From Mytilus trossulus (lineage: Eukaryota > Mollusca > Bivalvia > Mytilida > Mytilidae): a stretch of 64,000 nucleotides of DNA. Position 1 is the stretch's first letter. Each line of letters opens with the position of its first letter. The stretch lies in NCBI RefSeq assembly GCF_036588685.1, contig NC_086374.1, positions 89,088,059-89,152,058 of the forward strand, written 5' to 3'. The position numbers and the translations under genes were made by a program. Below, in pieces: positions 33,790 through 44,640 of this stretch. The notes beneath the pieces are model-generated. The model did no database searches, had not been told where the DNA came from, and saw only the letters and a program-made list of their open reading frames with translations.

Positions 33790-35557
33790 GTTATTTATTT
33801 CAAATATTCTCTAAGTTGTTTTCTTCTTCTTCGAAGTGTTTTGCTGTCATTCATTTTATGTACTATAACGTGAATAGTTAACTTTGTATAGAAAATATCT
33901 CAACCCTATAGTTTCCTTTTTGTTTCAGTTCTAAGCTTCTCATGATCACACGCACAATGTAAATATTGAACAGGTTCGTGTTAATGATGACATGGAATAT
34001 CTTTTAACATACAAAAATATCTTTATAAAGTATAGCAATGATTGCTCGCACCAGTCTTTATGAGTGATTCTAGATCCAGCATGTTTACGTCGCAGAAAAG
34101 ACGAGTAACAGTTATGTAAAGTTCTATGAGTTCACAATAAAAAGACAATATTTTTCTCTTATCGAACATTTACATTTAAAGTCATCCAAATTTTTAAAGT
34201 TTCCTCACTTCTCCTATTGTAAAAAGATTAAGAAACTTATTCAACTTAAAAAAAAGTTAACCATTCCCCCATAGAAAAAGTAAGATAGTACATCATAATC
34301 TCCCAGCCTTTAAAAGGAATTCATATAACTTCTAAAATAAGAGCATGCGGGGGAATCAAACATGACCCAGAAATCTCTTATTCTAATAACACGTATTTTA
34401 ACATTAAAAGAAAAACAGCTTATCACATTCTTTCCACAACTAAACAACATGCAAATATAAAATAGCCCCAACTATTTGCAAAGTATATGCTGAATTACAC
34501 ACAATATCTCACCCCCAAACCAAAAAAAAAAATCTGTCCTTAATTATGCTATACAATATTAAAATTGATAACATGCAAAGTTTCCCAATAGAAAAAAATC
34601 TTCCCTGATATGTTTTGGCTATATTTTGATATGTAACATACAAAAATGGAGGCATCACCATAAATAGCTTACATAACCTTGAGCCCTTTCAGACATATCT
34701 ACGTAAAGAATGTATCAATCAAATAACCCCCCCCCCCAAACCCCCCATTAAAAGAGAGCACAACAACAAAATTAAACATTCCATCAAGACGCAACTATTG
34801 TAAATACAAAATGCTGCATGTACATGATAAAGCGGAACAAAAATCTGAACAATACACTCAGTAACTGAAAGCATTCATTATATAAATAGTGTTGTTCAGT
34901 GTCCTATTGAATAACTCATGTTGTTACCTTTTTATCATCGGACTCGTACTTGCACTTTTTTTACTGTATTTTACTATTCGTATTACTGAAAGTGTGTTTT
35001 CATTTATTCCACCTAGCCTAGATTTGTGGGATAAGGGCTAATTCTTACAAAACATGTTTAACCAAAACACATTTTTTGCGCCTTTCTTTGGTCAGGACCT
35101 CTAGCCTTTCGTAGGTCATGCATGTTTTTTTCAAGTTTTGGTTCTACTCAAATGTCTCAGGGTGTTAATTGACATCCATTTTGCTTACTAGTATACGTTA
35201 TTGTTAAGGGGCTAGCTTCAGCACGCCTCTTGTTGTGGAATACTTCGCTGCGTTGAATGCTCTTCGGTAGCCTTTGACTGTTTTCTACTTTTTGATCGGG
35301 TTGCTGCCTCTTGACACAATCCCCGTTTCTCTTATTTTTACGATATCTATACATCTAATAGTTAAATAATACAGTATAGCATTAAAGAAGGATAAATGCT
35401 TTAATGTCATGCATCATCAAAACAATAGTGATTAATTATCACATACTAAAACCGATAACAAAATCAGTATTATAAGAAAATGGCCAAAAACATAACAAAC
35501 ATGAACGAAGGGCAGACAATGTCAAAAATTAATCTTGTCGTAGCTAATCATCTTCGC
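33790..35557. other. Central region of palindromic element, no recognised gene
   Basis: Almost 1.8 kb, AT-rich, with a poly(C) run near 34728-34746. A 65-residue minus-strand frame (35157-35354) has no recognisable motif. Confidence 0.5.
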
Positions 35558-35662
35558 CCATATTTGTTGAACAGAATTTCTTTTACTTAAAGCATGCATG
35601 GACGAAAATATACTTTCAGTTTTCAGTTTTTAATTCATGTATCTATGTTGCCTCACTTTATA

Positions 35663-36406
35663 GATCATTCTTTTACTAAATAATTCAAAATTGGTGACTA
35701 TGTTGAACGCATCCATCCAATCAAACTATAGATAAAGGATACATCAGCTACAGATAAGTCTGCCTCATATCTTGAGACTTACACCTAGAAATTGACAATA
35801 AGCGTCGGTTGAAACAAAACCTTACGACACATTTAAACGAGATGATTTCAACTCCCTAATTGTGAACTTTTCATTTCTATGTAGCAACATTCCAGCAGCG
35901 CCTGATACGATAATCCCGCGCTTGTATTTCCTATCATGATTTCCTTGACAGAGGGTTGCTGCTCATAAGGAAGTTATTAAACCACGATTTTAAAATGGTG
36001 AAGCTGAAACCATCCCTTCGTAAATTTTACGGACGCCATCGCGTGTTGGTTGTCTGTAATGTAATAACCGTTTCACAGATGACATCAGATATGTTTGTTA
36101 CGTCGTCACTATAATCCCCTTTTCTTTGAATGTGACCTACCGAATTATACTATTTACCGGATTTGAAATAACATGAGCAACACGATGGGTGCCACATGTG
36201 GACCAGGATTTGCTTACCCTTCCGGAACACCTGAGATCACCCCAATATTTGGTGGGTTTCGTGTTTATTCAGTCTTTCGTTTTCTATGTTCTTTCTTGTG
36301 TACTATTATTTGTTTGTTTGTTTTTCATCTTTAGCCATGGCGCTGTCAGTTTTATTTCCATTTATGAGGTTTACTGTTCCTTTGGTATCTTTCATCCCTC
36401 TTTTAA
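35663..36406 (+). pseudogene. RT retroelement 3' fragment inserted in right arm
   Basis: Absent from the corresponding place in the left arm, so it is a later insertion. It encodes degenerate reverse transcriptase C-terminus (YHDFLDRGLLL, then SLRKFYGRHR and VSQMTSDMF) at about 35930-36090. A 3' UTR follows that matches 24622-24114 and 23850 in inverse orientation. The 99-residue frame at 36189-36488 starts in that UTR and is not a gene. Confidence 0.75.
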
Positions 36407-38635
36407 TACCGATAACCATCTTTCCTTTTTAATGATGAGGAAAACTCTCTTCAGTTACCTCTTTTTTTCTTTTAAACTCCTCTATTAAAAGAGGAGACTC
36501 TTGTTATACACAAAGAGTACATCCTCACTCCACCTTTTTCATATCCCTTTTGAAGATGCGAATATTGCTTTAAGTATAGAAAGGGCACATTCTCTCTCAT
36601 ATTTTTCATTTCAAACATCTCTTTTGAAACATGAAGAGAATGTATGCATAGTTATTTGAGCAACAGCTACATCCAAAAAATAAAATATTCCTGGAAGCAG
36701 TTTTATAGTTTTCTTTATAATTAACTAGGGTTATTTAAACATGAATGAACTATTTTTCGATTAAGTATGGTGTAAACATTAGTTGACTTATCAGTTAAGA
36801 TTCTGTAAAAGTGAGATATACTATTTAATGGAAAAATTAAAATTGCATATACGAATATGTAAAGAAAAATGCACATTTATTAGGCAAGCAATTTATTTTT
36901 AATGTAGAATGTTCAATGTTTAAGGCTTTTCTACATTAGGAATAGTTATTCTTAATTAGCTGTGTTTGGCAAAACTTTATAGAATTATTTTAGTCCTTAA
37001 AGCTCTTCAACTTCGTACATTATTTGGCCTTTTTAACATTTTTTTTAATAGAGCGTCACTGATGAGTCTTATGTAGACAAGACGAGCAAATACACAATTT
37101 TAGTCCTGGATGATTGATAATATACAAGTCGTTCATTTTGCATTCTCTCATAGGTCAATTTAACCTTCAAATGTATTTAGTCAAACTAAGGTGTTCAATA
37201 TGAAAATTCCTGAAATACTCCTGTTTTCGATAATTTCTAAAGATCTCAACTATTTCTATAAAAATGAATAAGTTATTTAATTTTCGAACGACACTGTGGT
37301 TACTCTAATCCGGTTGCATCATCATTAACTCATCTGACTACCACCTTATTTTCAAATATCACATAAATACCGATTTGATGTTTTCTATTCACCGTAAAAG
37401 GATTAACATATGTTGAGTTTAAAAAATAAATGTATCAATATAAATTTGTGTAAACGAGAGATTTTAAGATTTTTACTGATCTCTCAAATTGGATTTAACT
37501 TAGAAGTATAATTTTTATATGAATTTATGTATATTTGAAAGGTGGGTACTTCCTAGTACATTTCGTTACAGCAATGTTGACTACCAAACATATTGAAGGA
37601 GAAAGACATGGTAATGGTATACAGGATTGAAAGAACTGAAAATACAATAAATAATAAAAAAGAAAAGTTTTATTAATCCTAGTTATAAGGTCGGTTCATT
37701 ATGTTTAATACACGGATAAATATAAATAACGATTGAAGTTTACTATTGAGCTTTTTCAAAAACGACATATTCACCATCTAACCTGCGTGAAGTTATGTCT
37801 TTATACAAACTGTATATTTTGTTTCTCTTATGGAACATTCTTTTAAATTTTTTATTGATATTGATATTTGCGCTCAGATTACTTTGACTTTTTTTTAACT
37901 TTTATTTTGGATTTGCTTTCTATGTATTTATGCATGAATGTGTTTTCTGTATGTTTGTGTCGGTATGTATCTGATGTATGTTATTTTTGTTTTAATATCA
38001 GTCGGTTGAAGAGCTCATGTCCCTTGTTATTTTGTAAACAGCAACCCGACTTTAGGTAAAGATTGTTTACTTACTTAATGTTATGCATTTTTTTATTTTT
38101 TTGTTTTTCATGTTTATTCATTAAGATAGTGAGAGTTTTTATTGTATTGTCATGTTATTTGTTAAACACTGTAATTATTAAGAAGTTAATTAAAGCCCAT
38201 CAATAATGTAAAAACTTAAAATTAAAATCAATACATTTGATGGATAGATTTAACTCATGCTAATGTTTTACAGAAAACGTCTCCTTTAACTCTAGTATTG
38301 TTTGTACAATGCATTCGTAGTACAATTGTCTTTTTTACAACTATTTACACGTCATTAAAAAATTATCTATAGATAATCCGACGCCTCTCATAATTTAAGC
38401 AGCTTATCTTTTAAACTTTCTAGTGTCTCAAAATCCCGAAGTCAATATACATGTATTAAACATGTGTATTTTGAAATTTCTCCTTTGTTTAAAATACCAA
38501 GATAAATTTTATAATATTTGAGCCACCTTAAACTGTCCTGTAAGAGCATTATGAAGCTAAAATGCTTAATACATGAATCAGACAAGGTATTACCATGTAT
38601 AATGTATACAAATCAGAGGGTGCCACCAATTTGAG

Positions 38636-38930
38636 TCTGCATATCAGAGGGTACCACCATTTTGTGTCCGCATATCAGAGGGTACCACCTGGGTACCACC
38701 ATTTTGTGTCCGCATATCAGAGGGTACCACCTGGGTACCACCATTTTGTGTCCGCATATCAGAGGGTACCACCTGGGTACCACCATTTTGTGTCCGCATA
38801 TCAGAGGGTAGCACCTGGGTACCACCATTTTGTGTCCGCATATCAGAGGGTACCACCTGGGTACCACCATTTTGTGTCCGCATATCAGAGGGTACCACCT
38901 GGGTACCACCTGTTTGTGTCCGCATATCAT
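38636..38930. repeat. Subterminal 42-bp tandem repeat, right arm
   Basis: The unit GGTACCACCTGGGTACCACC followed by ATTTTGTGTCCGCATATCAGAG recurs at a 42-bp spacing (TTTGTGTCC at 38661, 38703, 38745 and so on). The GGTACC palindromes make each unit partly self-complementary. The apparent proteins of 93-124 residues here are artefacts of the period being divisible by three. Confidence 0.88.
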
Positions 38931-38945
38931 GGTTATAACACTACT

Positions 38946-38951
38946 ATTCTG
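38946..38951 (+). repeat. Target-site duplication ATTCTG, right
   Basis: Partner of 29628-29633; directly follows the element end ...ACACTACT. Confidence 0.8.
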
Positions 38952-39140
38952 GTTGCATTTAACGAATGAAGAGGCTAAATTTAAATCTAATTTGGAAAAC
39001 GTTTCGAATATACTGAAATATCCTTTTATATCAAAATTTAACCAAATTATAGAATCTTGTTGTGTGTTTTTTTTTTATCTTGATGGTAATCATCAAATCT
39101 AATAGTAATAGATGAAACAGAAATGCTTCTTAATCTTTGT

Positions 39141-40790
39141 TCATTGTGCTTTATAAATATTGATAGATGAATAATCATTGTTTACAACTAACAGTTCTCT
39201 TGTTTCACAGTTGTATGATAATCCTGTCGGGTTTTTGATACCATCGTCTGCTGTAAGGACAATATCATGTTTCTGTCCATCTTTAGATATTCGATGTATG
39301 TTGTTTGATCCTTCCCCTGCTATAAACACGTCACCACGGTCATCTACAGCCACCCCGTCAGGATCTTTCAGGTCAGGACTACTGTAAATCTTACGTTCTT
39401 TTCCATCCGATGTAACGACGTAGACTATATCACTATCACGGTCTATACAATAAACATCACCATCTTTGTTGGCACAGATTTCCCAAGGATGAAATGTTGT
39501 TTGTATTGAATTTAGAACTTTACCATTGATATTCAATATGGTTAGTGTGTTGGACAGATTTTTTACCCAGATCTTATCCTTTACACTGGTGATTCCTCTA
39601 CAATTTCCTCCAACTTTAATTATCCTACCAGGTTTTACTGATGCTAGCTCGATGATCTGGATGTCTCCATAACCCATAGATACTAACGCATGGTTAGTGT
39701 CATACAGGGTAATATATCTTGGGTTACAATTAAAATTAATTACTTTGGGTTTAGATCCTTCACTGCCACAAACATAAAGTTGTTTGTTCAAGTTGTGACC
39801 GAGGAGTAACCTATCACCAGGAATAAAGCAACCTCTATTAATATTTACTCCATTACCTAATTTCGAGGTCTGAAATGAATGTGTTAGCGATAGCTTTCTT
39901 TCGTCTCCAACGAGAAACTGACATTGGTGGTCTATAGTTAGTGCAGGCATTTGAACCTGAACATTTTCTACCGTAATTGTACCAAAGTCTGGGACTAATT
40001 TCTGAATGTTTGACTCAGATTCCGAAGGATGATATGTTAGTATTGGAACAGTTGCTGTTTGAATTTCTCTTATTTCTAATTCTTTCTGGTGAGTTCTGGC
40101 ATCTAGAAATTTTACCACCTGGAATAAATGGATTTCTGATGTATATTGCTTCAGTGATTTAAGATCCCGTTTCCATGTAGATAACGAGTCAGAGCTAGAT
40201 GTGATGCTACTTTTATTTTCAGATACCATTTCAGTACAGTTTTTATATTTACAATCAATGTCTTCATATATTTGTGCTTCTAACTTATCTATATGAGCAA
40301 TAATTTCCTGTTTGATTTCAGATACTCTCTTCTTGACCTTGTTTCGACTCATTTCCAAATCTACCAGTATTGTTGCAGTCTGAATCAGTATGATTTCTGT
40401 AACTTTACTTAGATTATCCATTCTTCTCTCTAAGTCAGAAATAGCAGTGCCATTTTTCACACTTCTAGCAGCTTTTTCAATTGACATGATAGCTGTGCAA
40501 TTCTGATGTGATATCGGTACACATGAACCGCATATTACTTTGTCGTGTTGACAACAGTACATGACAATCTTTTGATCAGGGTGATTTTCACAGTTCTTTG
40601 ATAATGTAAGAAGCGAAGAACTGAGTTCTTGTATTTCTTTCATTGGTACTACCATGTGAGGTGGGGAAAGCCTTTTATGAACTCCGGCGCATGTCTTACA
40701 TACAAGTTCAGTGCAGTCACTGCACCAGGATTCGGCTTTGATGTTTTCGTTACCACGCTCACAACCAGCACAGTATTTTCTGTCAGCCAT
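39141..40790 (-). CDS. TRIM-like protein: two B-boxes, coiled coil, beta-propeller
   Basis: Single coding exon of 549 residues without a RING finger. B-box 1 spans about 7-45 (C7xxC, C23xxC, C31xxC, H38, H45). B-box 2 spans about 67-98 (C67, H70, C79/C80, H82, C87xxC90, H95, C98). A helical coiled-coil region follows at about 110-240, then an NHL/SMP30-type propeller at about 290-549 with RGCFIPGDRLLLG, PWEICANKDGDVYCID, PDGVAVDDRGDVFIAG and PTGLSYN. TRIM-NHL-type proteins act in RNA binding, ubiquitin signalling or innate immunity. Lacking RING, this one is unlikely to be a ubiquitin ligase by itself. Such genes are strongly expanded in bivalves. The acceptor TTTACAG, one base before the ATG, implies a 5' UTR exon near 42127. 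Confidence 0.9.
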   Translation of the reverse strand: MADRKYCAGCERGNENIKAESWCSDCTELVCKTCAGVHKRLSPPHMVVPMKEIQELSSSLLTLSKNCENHPDQKIVMYCCQHDKVICGSCVPISHQNCTAIMSIEKAARSVKNGTAISDLERRMDNLSKVTEIILIQTATILVDLEMSRNKVKKRVSEIKQEIIAHIDKLEAQIYEDIDCKYKNCTEMVSENKSSITSSSDSLSTWKRDLKSLKQYTSEIHLFQVVKFLDARTHQKELEIREIQTATVPILTYHPSESESNIQKLVPDFGTITVENVQVQMPALTIDHQCQFLVGDERKLSLTHSFQTSKLGNGVNINRGCFIPGDRLLLGHNLNKQLYVCGSEGSKPKVINFNCNPRYITLYDTNHALVSMGYGDIQIIELASVKPGRIIKVGGNCRGITSVKDKIWVKNLSNTLTILNINGKVLNSIQTTFHPWEICANKDGDVYCIDRDSDIVYVVTSDGKERKIYSSPDLKDPDGVAVDDRGDVFIAGEGSNNIHRISKDGQKHDIVLTADDGIKNPTGLSYNCETRELLVVNNDYSSINIYKAQ

Positions 40791-41526
40791 ACTGTAAATG
40801 AATAAAGAATAAAAATGTATGCATTAAAAAGTAGAGACTTGCTGGGACTATTTTTGATCTAAAAAAAATCGATTAAATGTAGGCTTCTTTGGGTGTAAAT
40901 GTCAATTTTGTTATCAGTAAATTAAAACTAAGAAAAATGAATGTAATTTCATAGAATTACAATGATTAAAAACATATTTATATATTAACTCAAGCTTCTA
41001 TATATAATTGGAATACTCTCAATTTAAAAATTAAACCAAGACAATATACAGTTATATATATGCGTATAATTAAAATAACCAGGATAATAGTTTCTTTAAC
41101 GGAAAATATTGTCAAATTTGTGTTTTTGAAGTTATTTTCATAGTATAGGTATTTATAAGATTCTGAACTTCCCCTACCTTCTTAAATTTATTTTGGAAAT
41201 TGATTTACTAATATGGATTTATGTAAAAATCCATGTAGGATAAACAAAACTTGCAGCAATTTCCCCCCAAACTATTTGATTTTTTTAAATTTTTTTTTAT
41301 CCTATATTGATCTTTTGAAGTCGTCCCTAAGAAGAGTAATGCATCAATGTTTATTCATTCTTCGTAAGCAATAAGTGAAAAGTATAATGAGAGAAACAGT
41401 TATAATGCTAATATGTGAACTGCGTGAGATTGGTGGTTTATATAACTGTCTTATATATGTTATATATAATCATAATATTTGAAATTGTAATTTTATAGGG
41501 GAGGCATGCTGTCAAAAACAGTATTA
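40791..41526. other. 5' UTR intron of full-length TRIM-like gene
   Basis: AT-rich sequence with no recognised gene, between the coding exon and a dispersed repeat. Confidence 0.55.
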
Positions 41527-41865
41527 AAATAAGGGGGAGGGAAGGGATCCCGCTAACATGTTTAACCCCGCCACAATATTGATGTTTGTGCTTGTCCCAA
41601 GTCAGGAGTCTGTAATTCAGTGGTTGTCGTTTGTTTATGTGTTACATATTTGTTTTTCGTTCATTTTTTTTTTTACATAAATAAGGCCGTTAGTTTTCTC
41701 GTTTGAATTGTTTTACATTGTCTTATCGGGGCTTTTTAGCTGACTATGCGGTATTGGCTGTGCTCATTGTTGAAGGCCGTACGGTGACCTATAGTTGTTA
41801 ATGTTTGTGTCATTTTGGTCTTTTGTGGATAGTTGTCTCATTGGCAATCATACCACATGTTTTTT
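41527..41865 (+). repeat. Dispersed repeat 'GGCAATCATACC', copy
   Basis: Contains GGGATCCCGCTAACATGTTTAACCCCGCCAC through CCAAGTCAGGAGTCTGTAATTCAGTGG and GAAGGCCGTACGGTGACC to GATAGTTGTCTCATTGGCAATCATACCACATG. Nearly collinear with 24280-24600. Lies in the 5' UTR intron of the TRIM-like gene. Confidence 0.82.
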
Positions 41866-42126
41866 TTTATATTAAAAAAATTAATACTATAATTTTTTGT
41901 ATTTTTTTCAATGCTACATGTTTGTATTGTTTAATGTCTATCGTTTTGTCATTAATATGCTTGTATCTGTGTATGTCTGTTTGTTTGTTTGATTTGATTT
42001 TGTATAGGTTTGTTTTAGTAACAATCCTATTGTTTGGATTTTAAACTAATAAAATTCCTATTTTATTCTTATTCTTAAGGAATGTTACATGTCTTTGTTT
42101 TGATTAGTGTTGTTGATGTAACTCAC

Positions 42127-42290
42127 CTAGCTACTTTGTCCTACAAACAGCCAGATTACTTTCGTTTTAAGTAGGAATTCCTATTCGATTAAAGGGAAAC
42201 TATCCAAATACTCCAAATCACTTTATAATCCGCGCTGAAATTTAAATCGTAATTGTGGCTTTTATGAAAATCGAAGACATTGTTATGTCA
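42127..42290 (-). promoter_or_regulatory. Likely 5' UTR exon and promoter of full-length TRIM-like gene
   Basis: Donor GTGAGT on the minus strand just below 42127. Sequence behind it is conserved with 28901-29110 (ATTAAAGGGAAACTATCCAAAT and TAAATCGTAATT shared), which marks the shared upstream region of the duplicated genes. Confidence 0.6.
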
Positions 42291-42870
42291 CAAAATAGAA
42301 GTTGCTTCCATAATGTAAGATTTAGTTTAAAGTTAACTAACAAATGGTAATACTAGTAACCGAATGTGTACACACCATACGGTAGACTAGTAAAATTTTA
42401 AATGCAATCAACTATATGATAATAATGTCCCTCCATTTGTCAACTTTATATCCCGATAGAAATTCTATTGCATTAAATCAATTTGTTACGAAAGAGAAGG
42501 AAGGTTTTAGTGTTGTGTAAGCTTTGTTATTTTAAAAGTATAGCTTAGTTTTATTCTTATAGCACAAAGGAGTTTTAAAGGTTTTTTTTTTTAGTAATTT
42601 TGAACATTTCTCTAATATTGGAGTACCATCTACAATGAGCCCTAACAATTTAGCAGCATGTGCTGTTCTTTCAATTAAACCACCGTTTAGCAGGTTTTAA
42701 AAGTTATTGACCTCTGGGCACTTTTGAATATCTGTTTTTTCAACATACATAAAAATTATATATATTTATTAAAAATAAAATTTTAGTTTTTAAGTTTTTT
42801 AGTTAAATGTGCTTTGTGTTAAAATAATAGCGATATATATTATTGATTGATTGATTGTTTGTTAAAACTG
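42291..42870. other. Intergenic, nothing recognised
   Basis: AT-rich DNA upstream of the TRIM-like gene; no gene or known repeat seen. Confidence 0.5.
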
Positions 42871-43015
42871 AGAATGAAAATGGGGAATGTGTAAAAGAGA
42901 CAACAACCTGACCAAAGAGCAGAAAACAGTCACCAATGGGTTTTCAATACAGCGAGAAAATCCAGCACCGGGATACGTGCTTCAGCTGACCGTGAGTTAT
43001 GAAATAGAGGCCGCA
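42871..43015. repeat. Dispersed repeat 'AATGGGGAATGTGT', copy
   Basis: Shares GAATGAAAATGGGGAATGTG, AAGAGACAACAAC, CAGCGAGAAAATCC and CTTCAGCTG with 47815-48005 and 54681-54880. Confidence 0.75.
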
Positions 43016-43707
43016 CAGGAATAAGAGTGGGGATGCTTTTTTAACTGCTAGCGGAAAATAAGTGTATATTGGATTTGACAGAAATGTTGCCATGCAACAA
43101 TCCACCTACAGACCTCTATCTGAGTACAACATCTTCGTATAGTCTAAAGAGGTTACAGAAATGAAGAAAGACAAACACTTATAATATAAAGTGAAAGGTA
43201 TTTGGTATGCAGTTTTATAAGCATTGGAATTTTTCACTTTCATGGAGGTTATTTTGCCATGCACCTTCAGTCATGGTTTGAATGTTTGCATAGTTAAATA
43301 GATTAAATACAACACAGCATAATTGAACCATTATAATTTCAACATTTGCCTTAAACTTTAAAAATTACAAAAAGCCAAACATATATGTGTGTCAAATGTT
43401 TATTATATCATATCAAAACAAGTTATTGACATCCTCTCAACTCATTATTCTGATTAATCCATATTGGTAGAAATTTTTTTTTTTCTTTCTATATGAACTG
43501 GATTTTGAATAAACAGGCATATTAAAATTTAATCCTGGTATCTATGATGAGTTATTCACCTGTAGAAAAAGTATATTTACCTTACAAAACGTTGCATGTG
43601 AATTTGTGTATAATTATGGTAAAATTATTTTACTTACAATTGGTTTTAGTAAATAATTGTTGTAACATACATTTTATTTAGGTAGTCTCTCAAAATATGA
43701 AATAAAA

Positions 43708-43853
43708 CAATTACGGTCTTTTGTTTTGGTAAATATGTTGTTTCATTGACTTTTGAGAAACTTATATTCACTTCAGGAAATGGCCTAAATGAATATCAGT
43801 TTTTCAAAAGTCAATAAATCCACATATTTACCTCATCAAAAGACAGTAATTGT
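43708..43853. repeat. 146-bp hairpin (foldback repeat)
   Basis: CAATTACGGTCTTTTG...GGTAAATATGTTG...TTGACTTTTGAGAAACT at the left pairs with the reverse complement at the right (CAAAAGACAGTAATTG at 43838-43853). Arms of about 65 bp leave almost no loop. MITE-like or a small-RNA hairpin; no flanking duplication checked. Confidence 0.7.
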
Positions 43854-44047
43854 ATAATATTTTGTTTCCATTTGTATTAAGGTAATGTTTAAGTATCTCC
43901 AAATTTTGATTCATTATGATAGTGTTCAGAAAATGGACAAATTGATTGATTGATTGATTGATTTATTTATTGAGTGGTCATTAGACTTGAAATATGAAAA
44001 GATCAAAATATAACAGATTTATTTTGGTTCGTATGGTAATCATCAGG

Positions 44048-44084
44048 TCTGAGACTACTATAACACAGTTATAGTAGTCTCAGA
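44048..44084. repeat. Perfect 17-bp hairpin with 3-bp loop
   Basis: TCTGAGACTACTATAAC, loop ACA, GTTATAGTAGTCTCAGA. All 17 positions pair. Confidence 0.85.
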
Positions 44085-44394
44085 TCAGGTACACCTTGAT
44101 CATACATAGACAGTTGTGTTGGGCCATAATCATACATACTGTAGAATAATGTAGGAAAGTTAGTTGTCAAGTGGTCTAAAAAGTTAAAGTACCTGAACAC
44201 ACCACAACAGCCAATCCCAAGTAAATTAAGTGCTTTTGAATTTAACATGGTAATTTACAAAAAAGTTACCAACTGCAATATATTTACATTTATTAAAGGT
44301 GTTAATCTACGTTTTTTGATTGAGTTAAGTCTGTCAATTGATATTTTATCGTGTGTTTTTCTATGTTGCGACGTTATGCTATTGTTTCAGAAAA

Positions 44395-44640
44395 AGGGAG
44401 AATGTTTGGTACCATTAAATAAAGGCAACAGTAGTATTCCGCTGTTCAAAACTCATAACTCCATGGACAAAAAACAAAATCTGGGTAACAAACTAAAACC
44501 GAGGGAAACACATTAAATATAAGAGGAGAACAACGACACAACACTGAAATGTAACACACACAGAAACGGACCAGGCATCAGACAAAATCCCACGAGAATA
44601 ACAAATATAACATGAAAACCAAATATATTTAATACTGCTG
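44395..44640 (-). repeat. Dispersed repeat related to 23145-23480
   Basis: Contains GTAGTATTCCGCTGTTCAAAACTCATAA, AATCTGGGTAACAAACTAAAACCGAGGGAAACACATTA and AGAGGAGAACAACGACACAAC. The 89-residue frame at 44247-44516 runs into it and is not a gene. Confidence 0.7.

Larger units (their letters stand above)
29634..38945. mobile_element. 9.3-kb palindromic element, Polinton-like ends, non-autonomous
   Basis: The termini are AGTAGTGTTATAACCATGAT at the left and its exact reverse complement at the right. The unit is flanked by a 6-bp direct repeat ATTCTG (29628-29633 and 38946-38951). Terminal arms of about 2.4 kb are inverted copies of each other, nearly identical over their outer 2355 bp. The centre holds a C2H2 zinc-finger/acidic gene (32948-33570) and about 2 kb without recognised genes. 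Maverick/Polinton elements are known for long inverted repeats, AG ends and 6-bp duplications. Those traits fit, but no family B polymerase, integrase, protease, ATPase or capsid gene is present and the unit is shorter than the usual 15-20 kb. IS3EU-type elements also make 6-bp duplications and are an alternative. An RT fragment later inserted into the right arm. Confidence 0.8.
35558..38945 (-). repeat. Right inverted arm of palindromic element
   Basis: Reverse complement of the left arm, interrupted by an RT fragment at about 35663-36406. It contains about seven 42-bp subterminal units (38640-38930) against about three in the left arm. This explains most of the length difference between the arms. 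Confidence 0.88.

Noticed and set aside
36189-36488. 99-residue plus-strand frame
   Set aside because: Lies in the 3' UTR of a retroelement fragment and crosses the insertion boundary into the arm.
38595-38969. Repetitive open frames of 93-124 residues on both strands
   Set aside because: By-products of the 42-bp subterminal repeats of the palindromic element.
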